NCBI GenBank assembly: GCA_030831165.1
Contig: JAURLP010000014.1
Coordinates: 1 to 64,000 of the forward strand
DNA from: Gammaproteobacteria bacterium
Lineage (GTDB): Bacteria > Pseudomonadota > Gammaproteobacteria > Pseudomonadales > Pseudohongiellaceae
DNA: 64,000 bases
Direction of reading: 5' to 3'
Below the pieces are notes generated by a model, which worked only from the letters and a program-made list of their open reading frames with translations, did no database searches and was not told where the DNA came from. This document shows positions 52,752 to 63,199 of this stretch, piece after piece (the stretch's first letter is position 1; every line of letters starts with the position of its first letter). The translations under genes and the position numbers were made by a program.

Positions 52752-53861
52752 TTAAATTCGATAGTAACTTTGAGGGACGAAGGGCAGCTTACAAACTACC
52801 GCTGCCAGTTTTTTATTACGCACTGTAGCTTGTAATTCTGTGCCCACTTCCGCGAAGTCTTTTTGAACATAGGCAAGAGCAACCGGTGAGCCTATTGTTG
52901 GCCCAAAACCCCCACTGCTAACTTCCCCTATTTTAACACCATCCTCAGAGACTAACTCAGCACTTTCACGGGCTGAAATCCTGCCTTCTATCTTTAGCCC
53001 CACTCGCTTTATCATAGCCCCTGTTTGTATTTGTTCTAATATTTTTTCTGCGCCTGGAAAGCCTCCTGCTTTAGCGCCGCCATGACGCCGGCTTTTACTG
53101 ATGCTCCAAATTAAACCCGCCTCAACGGGAGTGATCTCTTCATTAAGTTCATGGCCATAAAGGCAAAGACCGGACTCGAGCCTTAAAGAATCTCTGGCCC
53201 CTAAACCTACGGCTTCGACTTCTTTATGGATCAAAAGTAGTCGGGCTAATTTCTCTGCTGCAGAATTATTAACGGAAATTTCAAAGCCATCTTCCCCAGT
53301 ATAACCAGCCCGATTAATGTAACAATCAATCCCTTCTATTTCGGAATGCATGCCCCACATAAATCCAAGATTCTCAAGGCCATTAATATATCTAGCTAAT
53401 ATGTCTTTGGCCCTCGGTCCTTGTAAGGCCAGTAAAGCGCGCTCTTCTAATACCTCTATTTCGAAACCTTTTAACTTCGCACGCATATGACTAATATCTT
53501 TCTCTTTACAGGCAGCATTAATAACCAGGAAAAATTGATTTTCGCCGAGGCGGGTGATCATTAAATCATCGATTACCCCACCTTCTTCATTTGTGAATAA
53601 AGCATAGGTTTGTTGATTAATTTCCAGAGCTCCCAAATCGACCGGTACTAAAGCCTCCAGTGCAGTAACAACACCCTCGCCACTTATTATTAGCTGGCCC
53701 ATATGGGAAACATCGAATAAACCGGCCTGTTCTCGAGTATGCTGATGTTCCTTAATTATTCCCAAAGGATAAGAAACTGGCATTGCATAACCAGCAAAAG
53801 GCACAAGTTTTGCACAGAGCTCTGCATGTAATTCGTAAAGCGAGGTATGTTTTAAATCCAA
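52752..53861 (-). CDS. gcvT: Aminomethyltransferase, T protein
   Basis: Tetrahydrofolate-dependent subunit of the glycine cleavage system, 369 residues. The start is TTG 53861 (the next Met is too far in). Typical segments are TREQAGLFDVSHMGQL, the DDLMITRL strand, GYTGEDGFEI and GARDSLRLESGLCLYGHEL. It is the first gene of a gcvT-gcvP pair. I looked for a glycine riboswitch in the 108-bp leader and saw none. Confidence 0.95.
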   Translation of the reverse strand: MDLKHTSLYELHAELCAKLVPFAGYAMPVSYPLGIIKEHQHTREQAGLFDVSHMGQLIISGEGVVTALEALVPVDLGALEINQQTYALFTNEEGGVIDDLMITRLGENQFFLVINAACKEKDISHMRAKLKGFEIEVLEERALLALQGPRAKDILARYINGLENLGFMWGMHSEIEGIDCYINRAGYTGEDGFEISVNNSAAEKLARLLLIHKEVEAVGLGARDSLRLESGLCLYGHELNEEITPVEAGLIWSISKSRRHGGAKAGGFPGAEKILEQIQTGAMIKRVGLKIEGRISARESAELVSEDGVKIGEVSSGGFGPTIGSPVALAYVQKDFAEVGTELQATVRNKKLAAVVCKLPFVPQSYYRI

Positions 53862-53906
53862 TTTTTTAACCCATTTAGTAGTCGTAGTTTAGTTTTATTT
53901 AAAAAC

Positions 53907-53935
53907 AAAAAGGCTTCAGCCAAATATTTTTGGCT
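53907..53935 (-). terminator. Terminator downstream of the M6 metalloprotease
   Basis: On the minus strand AGCCAAA pairs with TTTGGCT across a short AATA loop, and T-rich sequence (TTTTTGTTTTT) follows after a few bases. An alternative GGCTTCAGCC stem overlaps. It separates the protease gene from gcvT. Confidence 0.7.
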
Positions 53936-53969
53936 AAACCAGATACATCAAGTAAATCTGTTTTGCCGC

Positions 53970-56744
53970 CTAGCGCTCCCAGGTAAAGTACACTTTTACC
54001 TCCGCCTCAGCTGGTGCTGATGCGTCAGGTAATGCTAATTGGAAGTTTAGCCCTTCATTAGGGATATTAGCGCTGCCAAATTGCAACATAGGATTCATAT
54101 ACAATTCGCTGTCACTGAAACTGTCCACGGCAGAAAATGGAGAAACCCTGTCCAGCACGATTGTATCATTTTCCATTCTATAAAATCGCAATCCATCATC
54201 AAAATTTTCCAACGAAAATGGCGCGTCGCCAGAATGAACATTCCTCAATACTCGATCATAAAGACGGTATGTAAGACCCTCTCTTCCAAGGCGTATGTCA
54301 TAAAGTGAGCCCATCGACTTATACGCCTGCCTGTCCGCTCCGGGCAAAACTTCATTAATTAAAGTAAAGCTATAACGAAAAGGCCGGCCTTGCCAGTTAA
54401 GACTTTCACCAAGAAGGGCACTGGTATTATTACAATAACTCCGATCTGCGTCGCTAAGGTCAACCGGGAAATAATCTTCCCTTCTTTGGAAGCACATCAC
54501 ATCCAGATAGGACTCCCTCAGCACCGGTTGCGCGTCTTGGTTGAGCTCATAAAAACGCCATCCATTTTCTTCTTTAAAATAGTTAGCTGGCACCAAGGGA
54601 ACCTCAAATTCCTGCACGGTGGAATCCACCAGCAAAAGGAATCCATTACCTGGGCCAAACTGAGCCGGTTCATTTTGACTCCAAAGATATGAACCATTGT
54701 AGTACCAGAGCAGTACACCAGGACGATAAGCAAAATCGACCGCTTCAATTTCACCATTTTCTGCGTTTTTGTAAAAAGAAAAACCTGGTTGGGCCAAGGC
54801 AGAATCATAGTTATACGCAGATGCAAACCCCTGGTAGGGGTCTCTATATTCCAACAAATAAAAATGCGGTACTGCTAGATCATGGTTGCCATTACTTAAG
54901 GAGAATCCGTCCACTGACCAGCCTTGAAATGTCTGTGCTTCAAAATCATCCCTAAAACCCAGTGCCGCTATTTCTATATTATCGATCAAGGCGCCGTCTT
55001 CTACGGCAGCCATATCAGCATAATAGTGAAACCGAATGTCTAATTGCTCCGTACCAGCATAGGGACTTAAGTCAAAAGCGGCATGAACCCATTGCGGGAT
55101 AGAACAAGGATCTACACTATCTTCGCCCACTCTCTCTTCAGCTAATGCCACATCCTGATCGGGGTTACAGCCCAAGGTACTTTCAACTTTGCCATCGCCA
55201 TCCAGATCGCCGCTTCGCCCGGTAAAGCCCGGAATCGTGCCAAAACCATCATGACCACGTTGAGAGGGCATAACGCTTTCGGCATCCTCAGGACTGATTT
55301 TATCTGTGGGCATTAATCGCTGATAGTTTTCTGCATCTGTTGATGCTTCTACATATAGATAATCCCAATCAGCCTCAATAGTGAACCATGCATCCAGCTC
55401 CATCACTATATCCTGACCCGCCAGTTCACTTAAATCAAAAAGCCTGCTGAGATAGTTGTTTAAATCATTGCCCTGCCCGGAATATGCTGCTTGCAGCCCA
55501 TTGTTTGGTGCTAAAGGGCCCATCCGCAACTCCCTTATTTTAGGCGGAAGAATTACCATGGCAGCATCACAGACTCCTGCAGGGTTTGCTGAACCATCCC
55601 AATCATTCATTGTTTTCAAATAAAGCGACTGAATTTTACTGCCCCCTGCCATTGTAGGCTCAATGACACAAGGCCTGGCCCAACCCAGCACCATCCTTGA
55701 CCAAATACTCATTTCTTGGGGTACAGGGCTGGCCGTTGAGCTCATCACTTCCCAGGAGGCTGTAGAGTTGCTGGTTTGACGTGCATAGATATCCGGCAAT
55801 CCAATTGAATGGCCAAATTCATGTATGAAAGTAGAGACTTCTGTATATTCAGACTGCATATTGTAGTCATAAACCCACAGGCCTTCTTTTAGCTCAATAC
55901 CTCCACGCCTATTCATAAAGCCCTCCACTTCGGGCCCTTTGCCATTGTTCTTGGTCAAAGAAAAGCGATGTGGCCAGATACGCTGGGCGCACTCCTGCTC
56001 ATCAGGGCTCAATAAATCATATAAATTGCTGGGAGCATTAGGGGTAAATTTCTGATTTAAGCTATATAGACTCTGACAGGATGACTGGCCCTTACCTGCA
56101 AACACCAACACAAAGTGGTCAATATAACCGTCTCTTTCGTTATATACCCCGTCACCGTCATAGTCCATTGGGTCCCAAACATCAAAGTCTTCCCAGGGAA
56201 AATCGGGTTGTTGCTCATAGGCTTTTGCCAAAGCATCCTCTACCAGAATTTCTGCTCTTGAGTCATTGCGCCATTGCCCATCGGAGTTTTGTACTGGACT
56301 GCCATAGTATTCAGAGGGCTGGTCGACTGTGACCATGGGGAATATTTCCCCACTCACCATATACTGCCCTTTTGATTGATGATAGAAATAGTGGGTAAGC
56401 GTGCCTGGCTCCGGGTTTTCCAAATCATCGTCAAACAGCAGTTCATCAAAATATGCCTGATTCTTGCTATCAGCAAAAGGCTCGCCAAAATAACGGTCAA
56501 AACCTTTATCAGCATATCTTACGGGGATGATCAGCATGCGGTGAGGATTTTCAATGGTGCTGAAAACTGGCGGTATAGCATCCGACTTAATCTGCGGGTT
56601 GCCTAGTTCACCTAACTCAAAATTTGCCAAATGCTCAATCATTTCAAGGCTGATCTGGTTTTGTGTTTGATTTTGCGCAAGCACAGGCAAGGCAGCCATA
56701 AGTAACGCAGGAAAAAACAATCTGGATTGGATCAATTTTGTCAA
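53970..56744 (-). CDS. Secreted M6-family (immune inhibitor A-like) metalloprotease
   Basis: Protein of about 924 residues. The start is TTG, and the exact first codon is uncertain (TTG 56744 or a second TTG four codons on). Signal peptide about 1-23. The peptidase domain has HEFGHSIGLPD at H308-H312 with D next. Asp-rich loops (DYDGDGVYNERDG and DLDGDGKVES) look like calcium sites. A domain of about 300 residues before the C-terminus, with Trp/Tyr-rich beta strands, resembles the C-terminal module of immune inhibitor A. M6 enzymes are extracellular proteases. Single gene with its own terminator. Confidence 0.88.
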   Translation of the reverse strand: MTKLIQSRLFFPALLMAALPVLAQNQTQNQISLEMIEHLANFELGELGNPQIKSDAIPPVFSTIENPHRMLIIPVRYADKGFDRYFGEPFADSKNQAYFDELLFDDDLENPEPGTLTHYFYHQSKGQYMVSGEIFPMVTVDQPSEYYGSPVQNSDGQWRNDSRAEILVEDALAKAYEQQPDFPWEDFDVWDPMDYDGDGVYNERDGYIDHFVLVFAGKGQSSCQSLYSLNQKFTPNAPSNLYDLLSPDEQECAQRIWPHRFSLTKNNGKGPEVEGFMNRRGGIELKEGLWVYDYNMQSEYTEVSTFIHEFGHSIGLPDIYARQTSNSTASWEVMSSTASPVPQEMSIWSRMVLGWARPCVIEPTMAGGSKIQSLYLKTMNDWDGSANPAGVCDAAMVILPPKIRELRMGPLAPNNGLQAAYSGQGNDLNNYLSRLFDLSELAGQDIVMELDAWFTIEADWDYLYVEASTDAENYQRLMPTDKISPEDAESVMPSQRGHDGFGTIPGFTGRSGDLDGDGKVESTLGCNPDQDVALAEERVGEDSVDPCSIPQWVHAAFDLSPYAGTEQLDIRFHYYADMAAVEDGALIDNIEIAALGFRDDFEAQTFQGWSVDGFSLSNGNHDLAVPHFYLLEYRDPYQGFASAYNYDSALAQPGFSFYKNAENGEIEAVDFAYRPGVLLWYYNGSYLWSQNEPAQFGPGNGFLLLVDSTVQEFEVPLVPANYFKEENGWRFYELNQDAQPVLRESYLDVMCFQRREDYFPVDLSDADRSYCNNTSALLGESLNWQGRPFRYSFTLINEVLPGADRQAYKSMGSLYDIRLGREGLTYRLYDRVLRNVHSGDAPFSLENFDDGLRFYRMENDTIVLDRVSPFSAVDSFSDSELYMNPMLQFGSANIPNEGLNFQLALPDASAPAEAEVKVYFTWER

Positions 56745-57039
56745 CCTTGATTAGCTGGAGGAATGTTCGAGCAATCTTACTAAATGACCACTGCTTGAAC
56801 AAACAGGAACTGACTTTTTGTCTTTATTATTTATTGTTAGTGAGTTAATAAGCCAGCATCAGGTTAAGCAATATTAATCTGACGATAGATATAGACCGTA
56901 TCTTGTTGAAATATCTGGATAGTAAAACCAGGCAAAAAAAGGCTGAGCTACCCCTTATTTAATATTAAAAATGCGCTACTATACCCTCCAGATATCGAAA
57001 ATAAAGGGGCTGTTAACGCCGCCAGATTCAGTAATTAGC

Positions 57040-58611
57040 ATGGATAAATATATCCTTAAAATGAGTCATTTTAGGTTTTTTTCTTACAGAATTTTACTAA
57101 CCTTAGTTTTAAGCCTAGGGGCTCCATCGGCATGGTGCCAGGAAGCCGTCAGTGAAAATATTCAGAATTTCAATTCCAGCTTCATCCCCCTAATTTTTGA
57201 TCCCGTATTAATTCAGACCATTGAGCTTAATGAAACCGACGATAGTGGAGAGCCCAGATTTGATACAGTTGAACTCAGCTCTTTACCATCAAGCACTAAC
57301 GCTTCCCGAATAGCTCTTCCTGATAATGCCCGACTTGACCAAAACTTGGGTGACGCCTCGCTAGCACAATTTCAGGAAAGTATTTTGCAATATGAACTTG
57401 ACGGAGGGGTTTACGATTTCCGTTTAAGTGAACTATATCTAAGCCTTGGCAATACTTATGACCAGGTTGGTGAATATCAACTTGCAATTGATGCCTATAA
57501 CGAAGCACTTCAATTAAGCAGAATAAATGATGGCTTATTTACCGAAGACCAGATTCCAATTGTCGAAGAGCTGGTGGATAGTTATTTAAACCTCGGGGAC
57601 ATAGCTTCTGCTAATCTCAATCAGGAATATTTATTATATATTCAACAGAAAATTTATGGCGCAAGGCATCCTATAATACTGGCTGATTTGCTCGAATATG
57701 CTGACTGGAACCTGCATGCATCGAGTCTCAGCAGGGGCTATCGCCCAAACCTGCAGTCTTTGCATTTTCGAACCCAGTCTTTCAATGAGTTTAATTATAT
57801 TCAATCAGAAAAGACCGAGGACTCATTAGCTGCTGCAGCTTTTGCCTATACTCAGGCGCTTATTATCCAGCACGATCTGGAAGCACAGTTCAATGAAAAC
57901 CCGACTTCTGAGGAAACTCTTGCATTGAAAGCCAGCTTAGCTTTTCCGGATGAAGACTATGATATTTCAGAAACAGAACTCAAACTCGCTTACACTTACT
58001 TCCTGCAATATCAGTTTGATCAAAACAACATTGCTGTCAATTCTTTCGGTGAACATCCTACCACCTATTTCCTTGACAGTAATACTAATGGTAGAGCCGC
58101 CCTTGAACGTCGCTATGCTTATTTACGGGATAACAACAGTCCTGCCATCGAAGTTATTCAGGCCCTATTAGATATAGCCGATTGGTATTTGATTTTTGAG
58201 AGGTGGTCATCCGCGGAAGATCTTTATACTCAGGCATTTAATTTGATGGAGGCCAACGGCATAGAGAAAATTAATGGACTGGACTATCCTGATCAGCCAG
58301 TTGTTATTCCCAGCTTTTTAGGCTCTCCCTATTCCAGAGAAGGCAACGGCCTGACTGCCGAAGAGACACTCGAGTATCAGGGTTATATTGATATCAGCTT
58401 TTCGCTTTCCCGCTTTGCCAGACCTGTCAGGATAAGGTTTGATTCACGTTCCGAAGGAACCACTGAGGAAACTGAGCGAGCATTACTCGATAAGATAAGA
58501 TCCTCTACTTTCAGGTTGCAACTTAAAGATAGAACCGAGTATTCTGAAAACGATTTTTCAGTTCGATATTACTACACGGTTCAACCTGAACCACCTAGCA
58601 CCGAAGAGTAA
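57040..58611 (+). CDS. Secreted TPR-repeat protein
   Basis: Protein of 523 residues from Met 57040; in-frame ATGs at 56971 and 57061 are alternatives, and none has a good ribosome site. A signal peptide (SYRILLTLVLSLGAPSAW) ends near residue 35. TPR motifs are visible at LYLSLGNTYDQVGEYQLAIDAYNEALQ and following helices, and again near residues 380-410. The C-terminal 100 residues form a beta-rich segment ending YYYTVQPEPPSTEE. No enzyme motif. The function is unknown. Divergent from the M6 protease; the roughly 300-bp gap between the two starts shows nothing else I can name. Confidence 0.72.
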   Translation: MDKYILKMSHFRFFSYRILLTLVLSLGAPSAWCQEAVSENIQNFNSSFIPLIFDPVLIQTIELNETDDSGEPRFDTVELSSLPSSTNASRIALPDNARLDQNLGDASLAQFQESILQYELDGGVYDFRLSELYLSLGNTYDQVGEYQLAIDAYNEALQLSRINDGLFTEDQIPIVEELVDSYLNLGDIASANLNQEYLLYIQQKIYGARHPIILADLLEYADWNLHASSLSRGYRPNLQSLHFRTQSFNEFNYIQSEKTEDSLAAAAFAYTQALIIQHDLEAQFNENPTSEETLALKASLAFPDEDYDISETELKLAYTYFLQYQFDQNNIAVNSFGEHPTTYFLDSNTNGRAALERRYAYLRDNNSPAIEVIQALLDIADWYLIFERWSSAEDLYTQAFNLMEANGIEKINGLDYPDQPVVIPSFLGSPYSREGNGLTAEETLEYQGYIDISFSLSRFARPVRIRFDSRSEGTTEETERALLDKIRSSTFRLQLKDRTEYSENDFSVRYYYTVQPEPPSTEE

Positions 58612-58632
58612 GTGGAAAAATAATCCGCATAA

Positions 58633-58659
58633 AAAAAGCCAGCATAACGCTGGCTTTTT
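58633..58659. terminator. Bidirectional terminator
   Basis: AAAAAGCCAGC (58633-58643) pairs with GCTGGCTTTTT (58649-58659) around a 5-nt loop, with A- and T-runs on the outer sides. It ends the TPR gene (+) and the molybdopterin-subunit gene (-). Confidence 0.88.
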
Positions 58660-58706
58660 AGGATTAGCGTTTCTTATCGCTGCTTTTTAAAAATGCTTTG
58701 TTACTA

Positions 58707-60986
58707 TTAAACCAAAGAATAGCCTAACTCAGACAAAGGCGTTTTCCTGACCCGATCGCCGGAAGCACTATAAATAGCATTCGCAATTGCTGGCAACGCT
58801 GGCGGAAGAGCTGGCTCACCGGATCCCGATGGAGCAACATCCATCGGCTGTAAAAAGTGTACATCAACTTCTGGAGCATGAGACATTCTCAGTAAAGGAT
58901 ATTGATGGAAATTACTTTGCTCAATAACTCCTCCTTCGAAGGAGATTTTTGCATACATAAGCTGGCTCAATCCATCCAAAATACTGCCCTGAACCTGGTT
59001 TTCTGCTCCACTTAGATTGTGTATAAAACCAAAATCTGAAACCGACCAAATTTTATGAACAGTTACTTGTTTTCGAGAATTAACACTGACATCAGCAACC
59101 TGTGCGACATAACCACTATGTGAATAATAAAACCCAAGGCCAAGTGCACGCCCTTCTGGCATGGCTCTACCCCATTCGGCACGATCAGTCACAGTAGAAA
59201 TTACATTTCTCGCTCGCGCATTACTAAATGCAACTGGGGCAGGGATTCCGGGTGGCATGCCTTCCCGCATGGGAGGAGCGGGCTTATCCGGCTGGTCAAG
59301 CAGTTCCAGTAAAAAATCTCGATAATCTTTACCCGCCGCTTCAGCGACCTCATGTAAAAAGCCCTGAAACGTAAAACCATATGCATTGGAACCAGGCGCT
59401 CTCATCGGCCCTGTTTGAACGGCAGCCGCTTGTAGGCTCTGAGTAACTCTAACATTTTCCACATGTTCCATCGGCAAAATATCTGTACCTAAATCTGCAG
59501 ATGCCATTGGGCCCTGTGAATTTTCATCATGAGCTACTGATATGAAATGATCAGAAAATCCTATCATTTTTCCACTTTCATCAAGAGCGGCTCTATACGA
59601 ATGGAAGCCTCCGGGACGATAGAAATCAAAGGCCATGTCATCTTCTCGAGTCCACTGTAATTTAACTGGCGTGCCTTCCAAGCGACGCGCAATAGCTGCT
59701 ACTTCGTAGGCGTAATCATTATTAAGTCGACGCCCGAAACCACCTCCAATGCGAGTTTGATTCAATACAGTATTTTCAGGTGCAACTCCAGCAATAACAG
59801 AAACACCGGCCTCACCAAAGGTTGGGGTCTGACTTGGGGCCCAAACTTCTATGCGCCCATTTTCATATAATGCTGTGCAATTTTGGGGCTCAAGGTTTAC
59901 ATGAGAAACATAGGGGAACTCATAAAAGCTTTCGACAATTTTGGACGCATTAGCAAAAGCCGCATCGGGGTCACCAGTATTAAGCAGCTCCATTGGTCCA
60001 TCCTGTCCAGCCATCTGGAGTGCTTTTTCCACAAGCCCACTCCAGCTTGCCTGAGTGTCAGCAGTACTGTTATCCCAGACCACTTCCAATTCTTGTTTGG
60101 CTTTCATCGCCGCCCATGTTGAAGTCGCGATAATAGCTACTCCACCAAAGATAGCTGCTCCGTTCATCCCTTGAACAATAATGTCTCCAACGGGATCAAT
60201 GATGAACGCATCGATAACATTATCAAGCGATTTGATGTGCGCTTCATTAAAAGATAGCGCCGTTCCACCTAAGGCAGGGCTTTTGGTATAAGTTGCATAC
60301 ACCATGTTCGGCAGACTCTGGTCAATACCAAACAGAGGCCGTCCTGTTACAATCTGGTGGTTATCAACCCCAGTGTAACGTTTCCCTAACAAAGTAAACT
60401 CAGAGGGGTCTTTCAATCTTAGCTCATCAAGCTCAGGGATTGGCATAGTAGCCGCCAACTCAGCAAACTCGGAATAGCCATATTCATTACCAGTCGGAGT
60501 ATGAATAACTTTAGATTCACTTGTTCTTAATTCAGCAATAGGGACATAAAGCTGTTGCGCCGCAGCCGCTAGAATCATCAGTCGAGCCATTGCGCCGGCC
60601 TGACGCATGGGCATCCAGTTCATTGGCGTGGATAAGGAGCCGCCGGCAAGTTGCAACCCATATTTTGTAGGGTCTATATCGGCTTGAATAACATCAACGT
60701 CTTCCCAGCGGACATCTAGCTCTTCAGCAATAATTAACGGCAGGCCGGTCTTAATACCCTGTCCGCATTCCGGGTTTTTAGAAAAAATGTTAACTCGGCC
60801 ATTACTCTGGATTTGTACATAAGGGCTTATCTCAACCAAATCCCCATCAATAGCCTGGGCATTAGCTTGCCTATTAGAGGCCATGCTTAAACCAAGCACC
60901 AAGCCTCCTCCAGCAATACCAGATACCTTAAAGAACTGTCTTCTGTTAAGTCCAGTTATATTGTTGTTTTGCTTGGTAAACTTCAT
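58707..60986 (-). CDS. Molybdopterin-binding subunit of a xanthine-dehydrogenase-family oxidoreductase
   Basis: Protein of 759 residues from ATG 60986 (an in-frame TTG 12 nt earlier is less likely). A Tat signal is visible: NRRQFFKVSGIAGGGLVLG. The body resembles the beta subunit of isoquinoline 1-oxidoreductase: GGGFGRRLNNDYAYEVA, RTREDD-like WTREDDMAFDFYRPGG, MRAPGSNAYGF, and the C-terminal GSGEPALPPALPAIANAIY with the catalytic Glu. It hydroxylates an aromatic heterocycle or oxidises an aldehyde in the periplasm. Its partner 2Fe-2S subunit is 38 bp upstream. The substrate is unknown; no maturation gene is nearby. Confidence 0.88.
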   Translation of the reverse strand: MKFTKQNNNITGLNRRQFFKVSGIAGGGLVLGLSMASNRQANAQAIDGDLVEISPYVQIQSNGRVNIFSKNPECGQGIKTGLPLIIAEELDVRWEDVDVIQADIDPTKYGLQLAGGSLSTPMNWMPMRQAGAMARLMILAAAAQQLYVPIAELRTSESKVIHTPTGNEYGYSEFAELAATMPIPELDELRLKDPSEFTLLGKRYTGVDNHQIVTGRPLFGIDQSLPNMVYATYTKSPALGGTALSFNEAHIKSLDNVIDAFIIDPVGDIIVQGMNGAAIFGGVAIIATSTWAAMKAKQELEVVWDNSTADTQASWSGLVEKALQMAGQDGPMELLNTGDPDAAFANASKIVESFYEFPYVSHVNLEPQNCTALYENGRIEVWAPSQTPTFGEAGVSVIAGVAPENTVLNQTRIGGGFGRRLNNDYAYEVAAIARRLEGTPVKLQWTREDDMAFDFYRPGGFHSYRAALDESGKMIGFSDHFISVAHDENSQGPMASADLGTDILPMEHVENVRVTQSLQAAAVQTGPMRAPGSNAYGFTFQGFLHEVAEAAGKDYRDFLLELLDQPDKPAPPMREGMPPGIPAPVAFSNARARNVISTVTDRAEWGRAMPEGRALGLGFYYSHSGYVAQVADVSVNSRKQVTVHKIWSVSDFGFIHNLSGAENQVQGSILDGLSQLMYAKISFEGGVIEQSNFHQYPLLRMSHAPEVDVHFLQPMDVAPSGSGEPALPPALPAIANAIYSASGDRVRKTPLSELGYSLV

Positions 60987-61024
60987 AGGTGCTCGCAAAT
61001 AAGTTAAGAATTTTCGAAATTAAT

Positions 61025-61531
61025 TTATGCAGTCTCAGACTGATGTGCAGCATTATAAAATGCTGTGCCTGACATCGCTTGAGACGCAGACTTAATAGCC
61101 GCTTTAATACGAATATAGGTGGCACAACGGCAAATATTGCCTGACATCGCTGCGTCAATTTCAGCATCTGTGGGGCTAGGGTTATTTCGTAGTAATGCTG
61201 TCGCACTCATGATTTGGCCAGCCTGGCAATAGCCACATTGCGGAACATCCAGCTCAATCCAGGCTTGCTGGACTGGGCTTAAGGTCCCATCGGGAGATGC
61301 CAGACCCTCAATAGTGGTTATCTGCTGATTGCCTAAGGAGCTTACCGGCACCTGGCAAGATCTAACCGGAGCACCATCTAAATGCACAGTGCAAGCCCCA
61401 CATTGGGCTATACCACAACCGTATTTGGTACCTACCAATCCGAGTTCATCTCGCAAAACCCAAAGCAAGGGCGTTGATGGATCAATTTCACCGATATCCA
61501 TGGTTTGACCATTAATATTTAAAGTAGCCAT
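61025..61531 (-). CDS. 2Fe-2S subunit of the molybdenum hydroxylase
   Basis: Protein of 168 residues, the iron-sulfur subunit of isoquinoline oxidoreductase type (IorA). The plant-type cluster ligands are C39, C44, C47 ([10 protein letters not shown]) and C59; the C-terminal helical cluster has C99, C102 (QCGYCQAGQ), C134 and C136 (NICRCATY). All eight cysteines are present. It has no signal peptide and is probably exported as a complex with the Tat-carrying large subunit. First gene of the two-gene operon. Confidence 0.92.
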   Translation of the reverse strand: MATLNINGQTMDIGEIDPSTPLLWVLRDELGLVGTKYGCGIAQCGACTVHLDGAPVRSCQVPVSSLGNQQITTIEGLASPDGTLSPVQQAWIELDVPQCGYCQAGQIMSATALLRNNPSPTDAEIDAAMSGNICRCATYIRIKAAIKSASQAMSGTAFYNAAHQSETA

Positions 61532-61709
61532 ATCAAATCTCTTTTATATTTATAAGTTTTCGGGTTCCAGTTTAAATAACAGGGTGTAAAAAACGCACTA
61601 AATCTTGCTGCACAAATTAAACTACCCTTAACTATTAATCAAGATATTATCCCAGTAATTCCCTGTAATATCATGCCTTTTGGCTTTAGTTTCGGTATGC
61701 TGCTGAAAC

Positions 61710-62288
61710 ATGAAAGCTAGCGTCTTTAACACACCAATTATTAGATCCATTTGCCGAGGACTTTCCATCGCGGGCTTATATTTGAGTGGCTGGAAAGTAA
61801 TCCCACCTCCCGATATCAAGCCGCCTTATGTGGTGATTGGCGCACCTCATACCAGCAACTGGGATTTTATTTTAATGCTCGCTGCCGTATTTTTGACCAA
61901 GATGGACGTAAAATGGATGGGGAAAAATAGTCTGTTCCCTCCAATATTAGGAGCTATATCCCGTTGGTTCGGCGGTATTCCAATAGACAGAAATCAACGT
62001 CTCAATGTGGTGGCGCAAATGGTAAAGGAGTTTAGTTCCAACCCCTCGCTTTGCTTGATAATCGCGCCGGAAGGAACCAGAAAAAAAGTCAGCCAATGGA
62101 AAAGTGGGTTTTACCATATTGCTTATCAGGCGGGGGTGCCGATCATGTTGGGAGTAATTGATGCTGAGGCTAAAGAGGTGCGTTTTGGCGGATTTTTCAC
62201 CCCCTCAGGATCTTATGAAGAAGATTTTCCTTTGATACTGAAGCATTATGAAAAATCTAGAGGAATTGTCGCTAAAAACGGCCTATAG
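61710..62288 (+). CDS. Lysophospholipid acyltransferase-family protein (PlsC-like)
   Basis: Protein of 192 residues. The acyltransferase motif I is HTSNWD (HX4D) in VIGAPHTSNWDF, motif III is APEGTRKKVSQWKSGFYHIA, and GGIPIDRN lies between. It transfers an acyl group to a lyso-glycerophospholipid or a related lipid. It is shorter than PlsC, and members of this short group occur widely without an assigned substrate. The 178-bp upstream gap toward the molybdenum-enzyme operon has no feature I recognise. Confidence 0.87.
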   Translation: MKASVFNTPIIRSICRGLSIAGLYLSGWKVIPPPDIKPPYVVIGAPHTSNWDFILMLAAVFLTKMDVKWMGKNSLFPPILGAISRWFGGIPIDRNQRLNVVAQMVKEFSSNPSLCLIIAPEGTRKKVSQWKSGFYHIAYQAGVPIMLGVIDAEAKEVRFGGFFTPSGSYEEDFPLILKHYEKSRGIVAKNGL

Positions 62289-62306
62289 GCTTATATCTCC
62301 CAAAAA

Positions 62307-62330
62307 AAAGCGGACTTTTGTCCGCTTTTC
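62307..62330. terminator. Bidirectional terminator
   Basis: AAAAGCGGAC (62307-62316) pairs with GTCCGCTTTT (62321-62330) around a TTTT loop. It lies between the convergent acyltransferase and sodB genes. Confidence 0.88.
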
Positions 62331-62349
62331 CCAAGTCAATTTCCAAGGT

Positions 62350-62928
62350 TTAACTAAGATTTCCTTCGGCAAAATCCCAATTTACCAAAGCCCAGAAAGC
62401 TTCCATATACTTTGGTCTTAAGTTTCGATAGTCAATATAGTAAGCATGCTCCCAGACATCAACAGTCAACAATGGAGTAACACCATCACTAAGCGGCGTC
62501 GCCGCATTCGAAGTGTTGACGATCTCCAGACCACCATCAGCATTTTGCACCAACCAGGTCCACCCTGAACCAAAATTATTTACCGCACTGTCAGTAAATT
62601 TCGCTTTAAATTCATCAAAAGAGCCAAAATGTGCGTTAATCGCCGTTGCCAGTGCTCCAGATGGCACACCCCCGCCATTAGGGCTAAGGCAATTCCAATA
62701 AAAAGTATGATTCCAGACCTGAGCAGCATTGTTGAATACGCCGCCTGAAGAACTTTGAACTATCTCCTCCAGGGATTTGTCTTCGTCTGGTGTGCCCTCT
62801 ATCAGACCGTTTAGCTTAACCACGTAAGTGTTGTGATGTTTGCCATAGTGAAATTCTAGCGTCTCTTTTGAGATGTGAGGCTCCAGGGCATCTTGAGAAT
62901 ATGGTAAGGGGGGTAATTCTATCGCCAT
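62350..62928 (-). CDS. sodB: Superoxide dismutase [Fe]
   Basis: Cytosolic superoxide dismutase of 192 residues. Metal ligands are visible at H27 (EFHYGKHH), H74 (VWNHTFYW), D157 and H161 ([12 protein letters not shown]). The [12 protein letters not shown] and GGG segments match iron-type rather than manganese-type enzymes. It starts ATG with a strong TAGGAG ribosome site. The 271-bp upstream gap shows no clear operator. Confidence 0.95.
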   Translation of the reverse strand: MAIELPPLPYSQDALEPHISKETLEFHYGKHHNTYVVKLNGLIEGTPDEDKSLEEIVQSSSGGVFNNAAQVWNHTFYWNCLSPNGGGVPSGALATAINAHFGSFDEFKAKFTDSAVNNFGSGWTWLVQNADGGLEIVNTSNAATPLSDGVTPLLTVDVWEHAYYIDYRNLRPKYMEAFWALVNWDFAEGNLS

Positions 62929-63199
62929 TTTTTACTCCTATTTATTAAACTTTTTTAATTAACTTTGCTTATGTATCGTTACAGCCAGCTAAGGCCTTAG
63001 ATTTCGTCTAAATCCAATCTTGCATTTTAACTCGAGTGCATGCTGGCAAACTAATAAGCCTTTGCCATCAGCCTTTATCCTGTTATCTTAGGGAGGCACT
63101 GAAAAGAAAAATTGGCCCAGAATGCCAGAATAAAGCTAGGATTTTAGGCTTTAAATGGCAATAAATTAGATCAATAACTTTCAAACACTCGGGAGGCTT

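Noticed and set aside
53862-53969. Possible glycine riboswitch before gcvT
   Set aside because: The 108-bp leader is AT-rich, mostly taken up by the upstream gene's terminator, and has none of the conserved glycine-aptamer segments.
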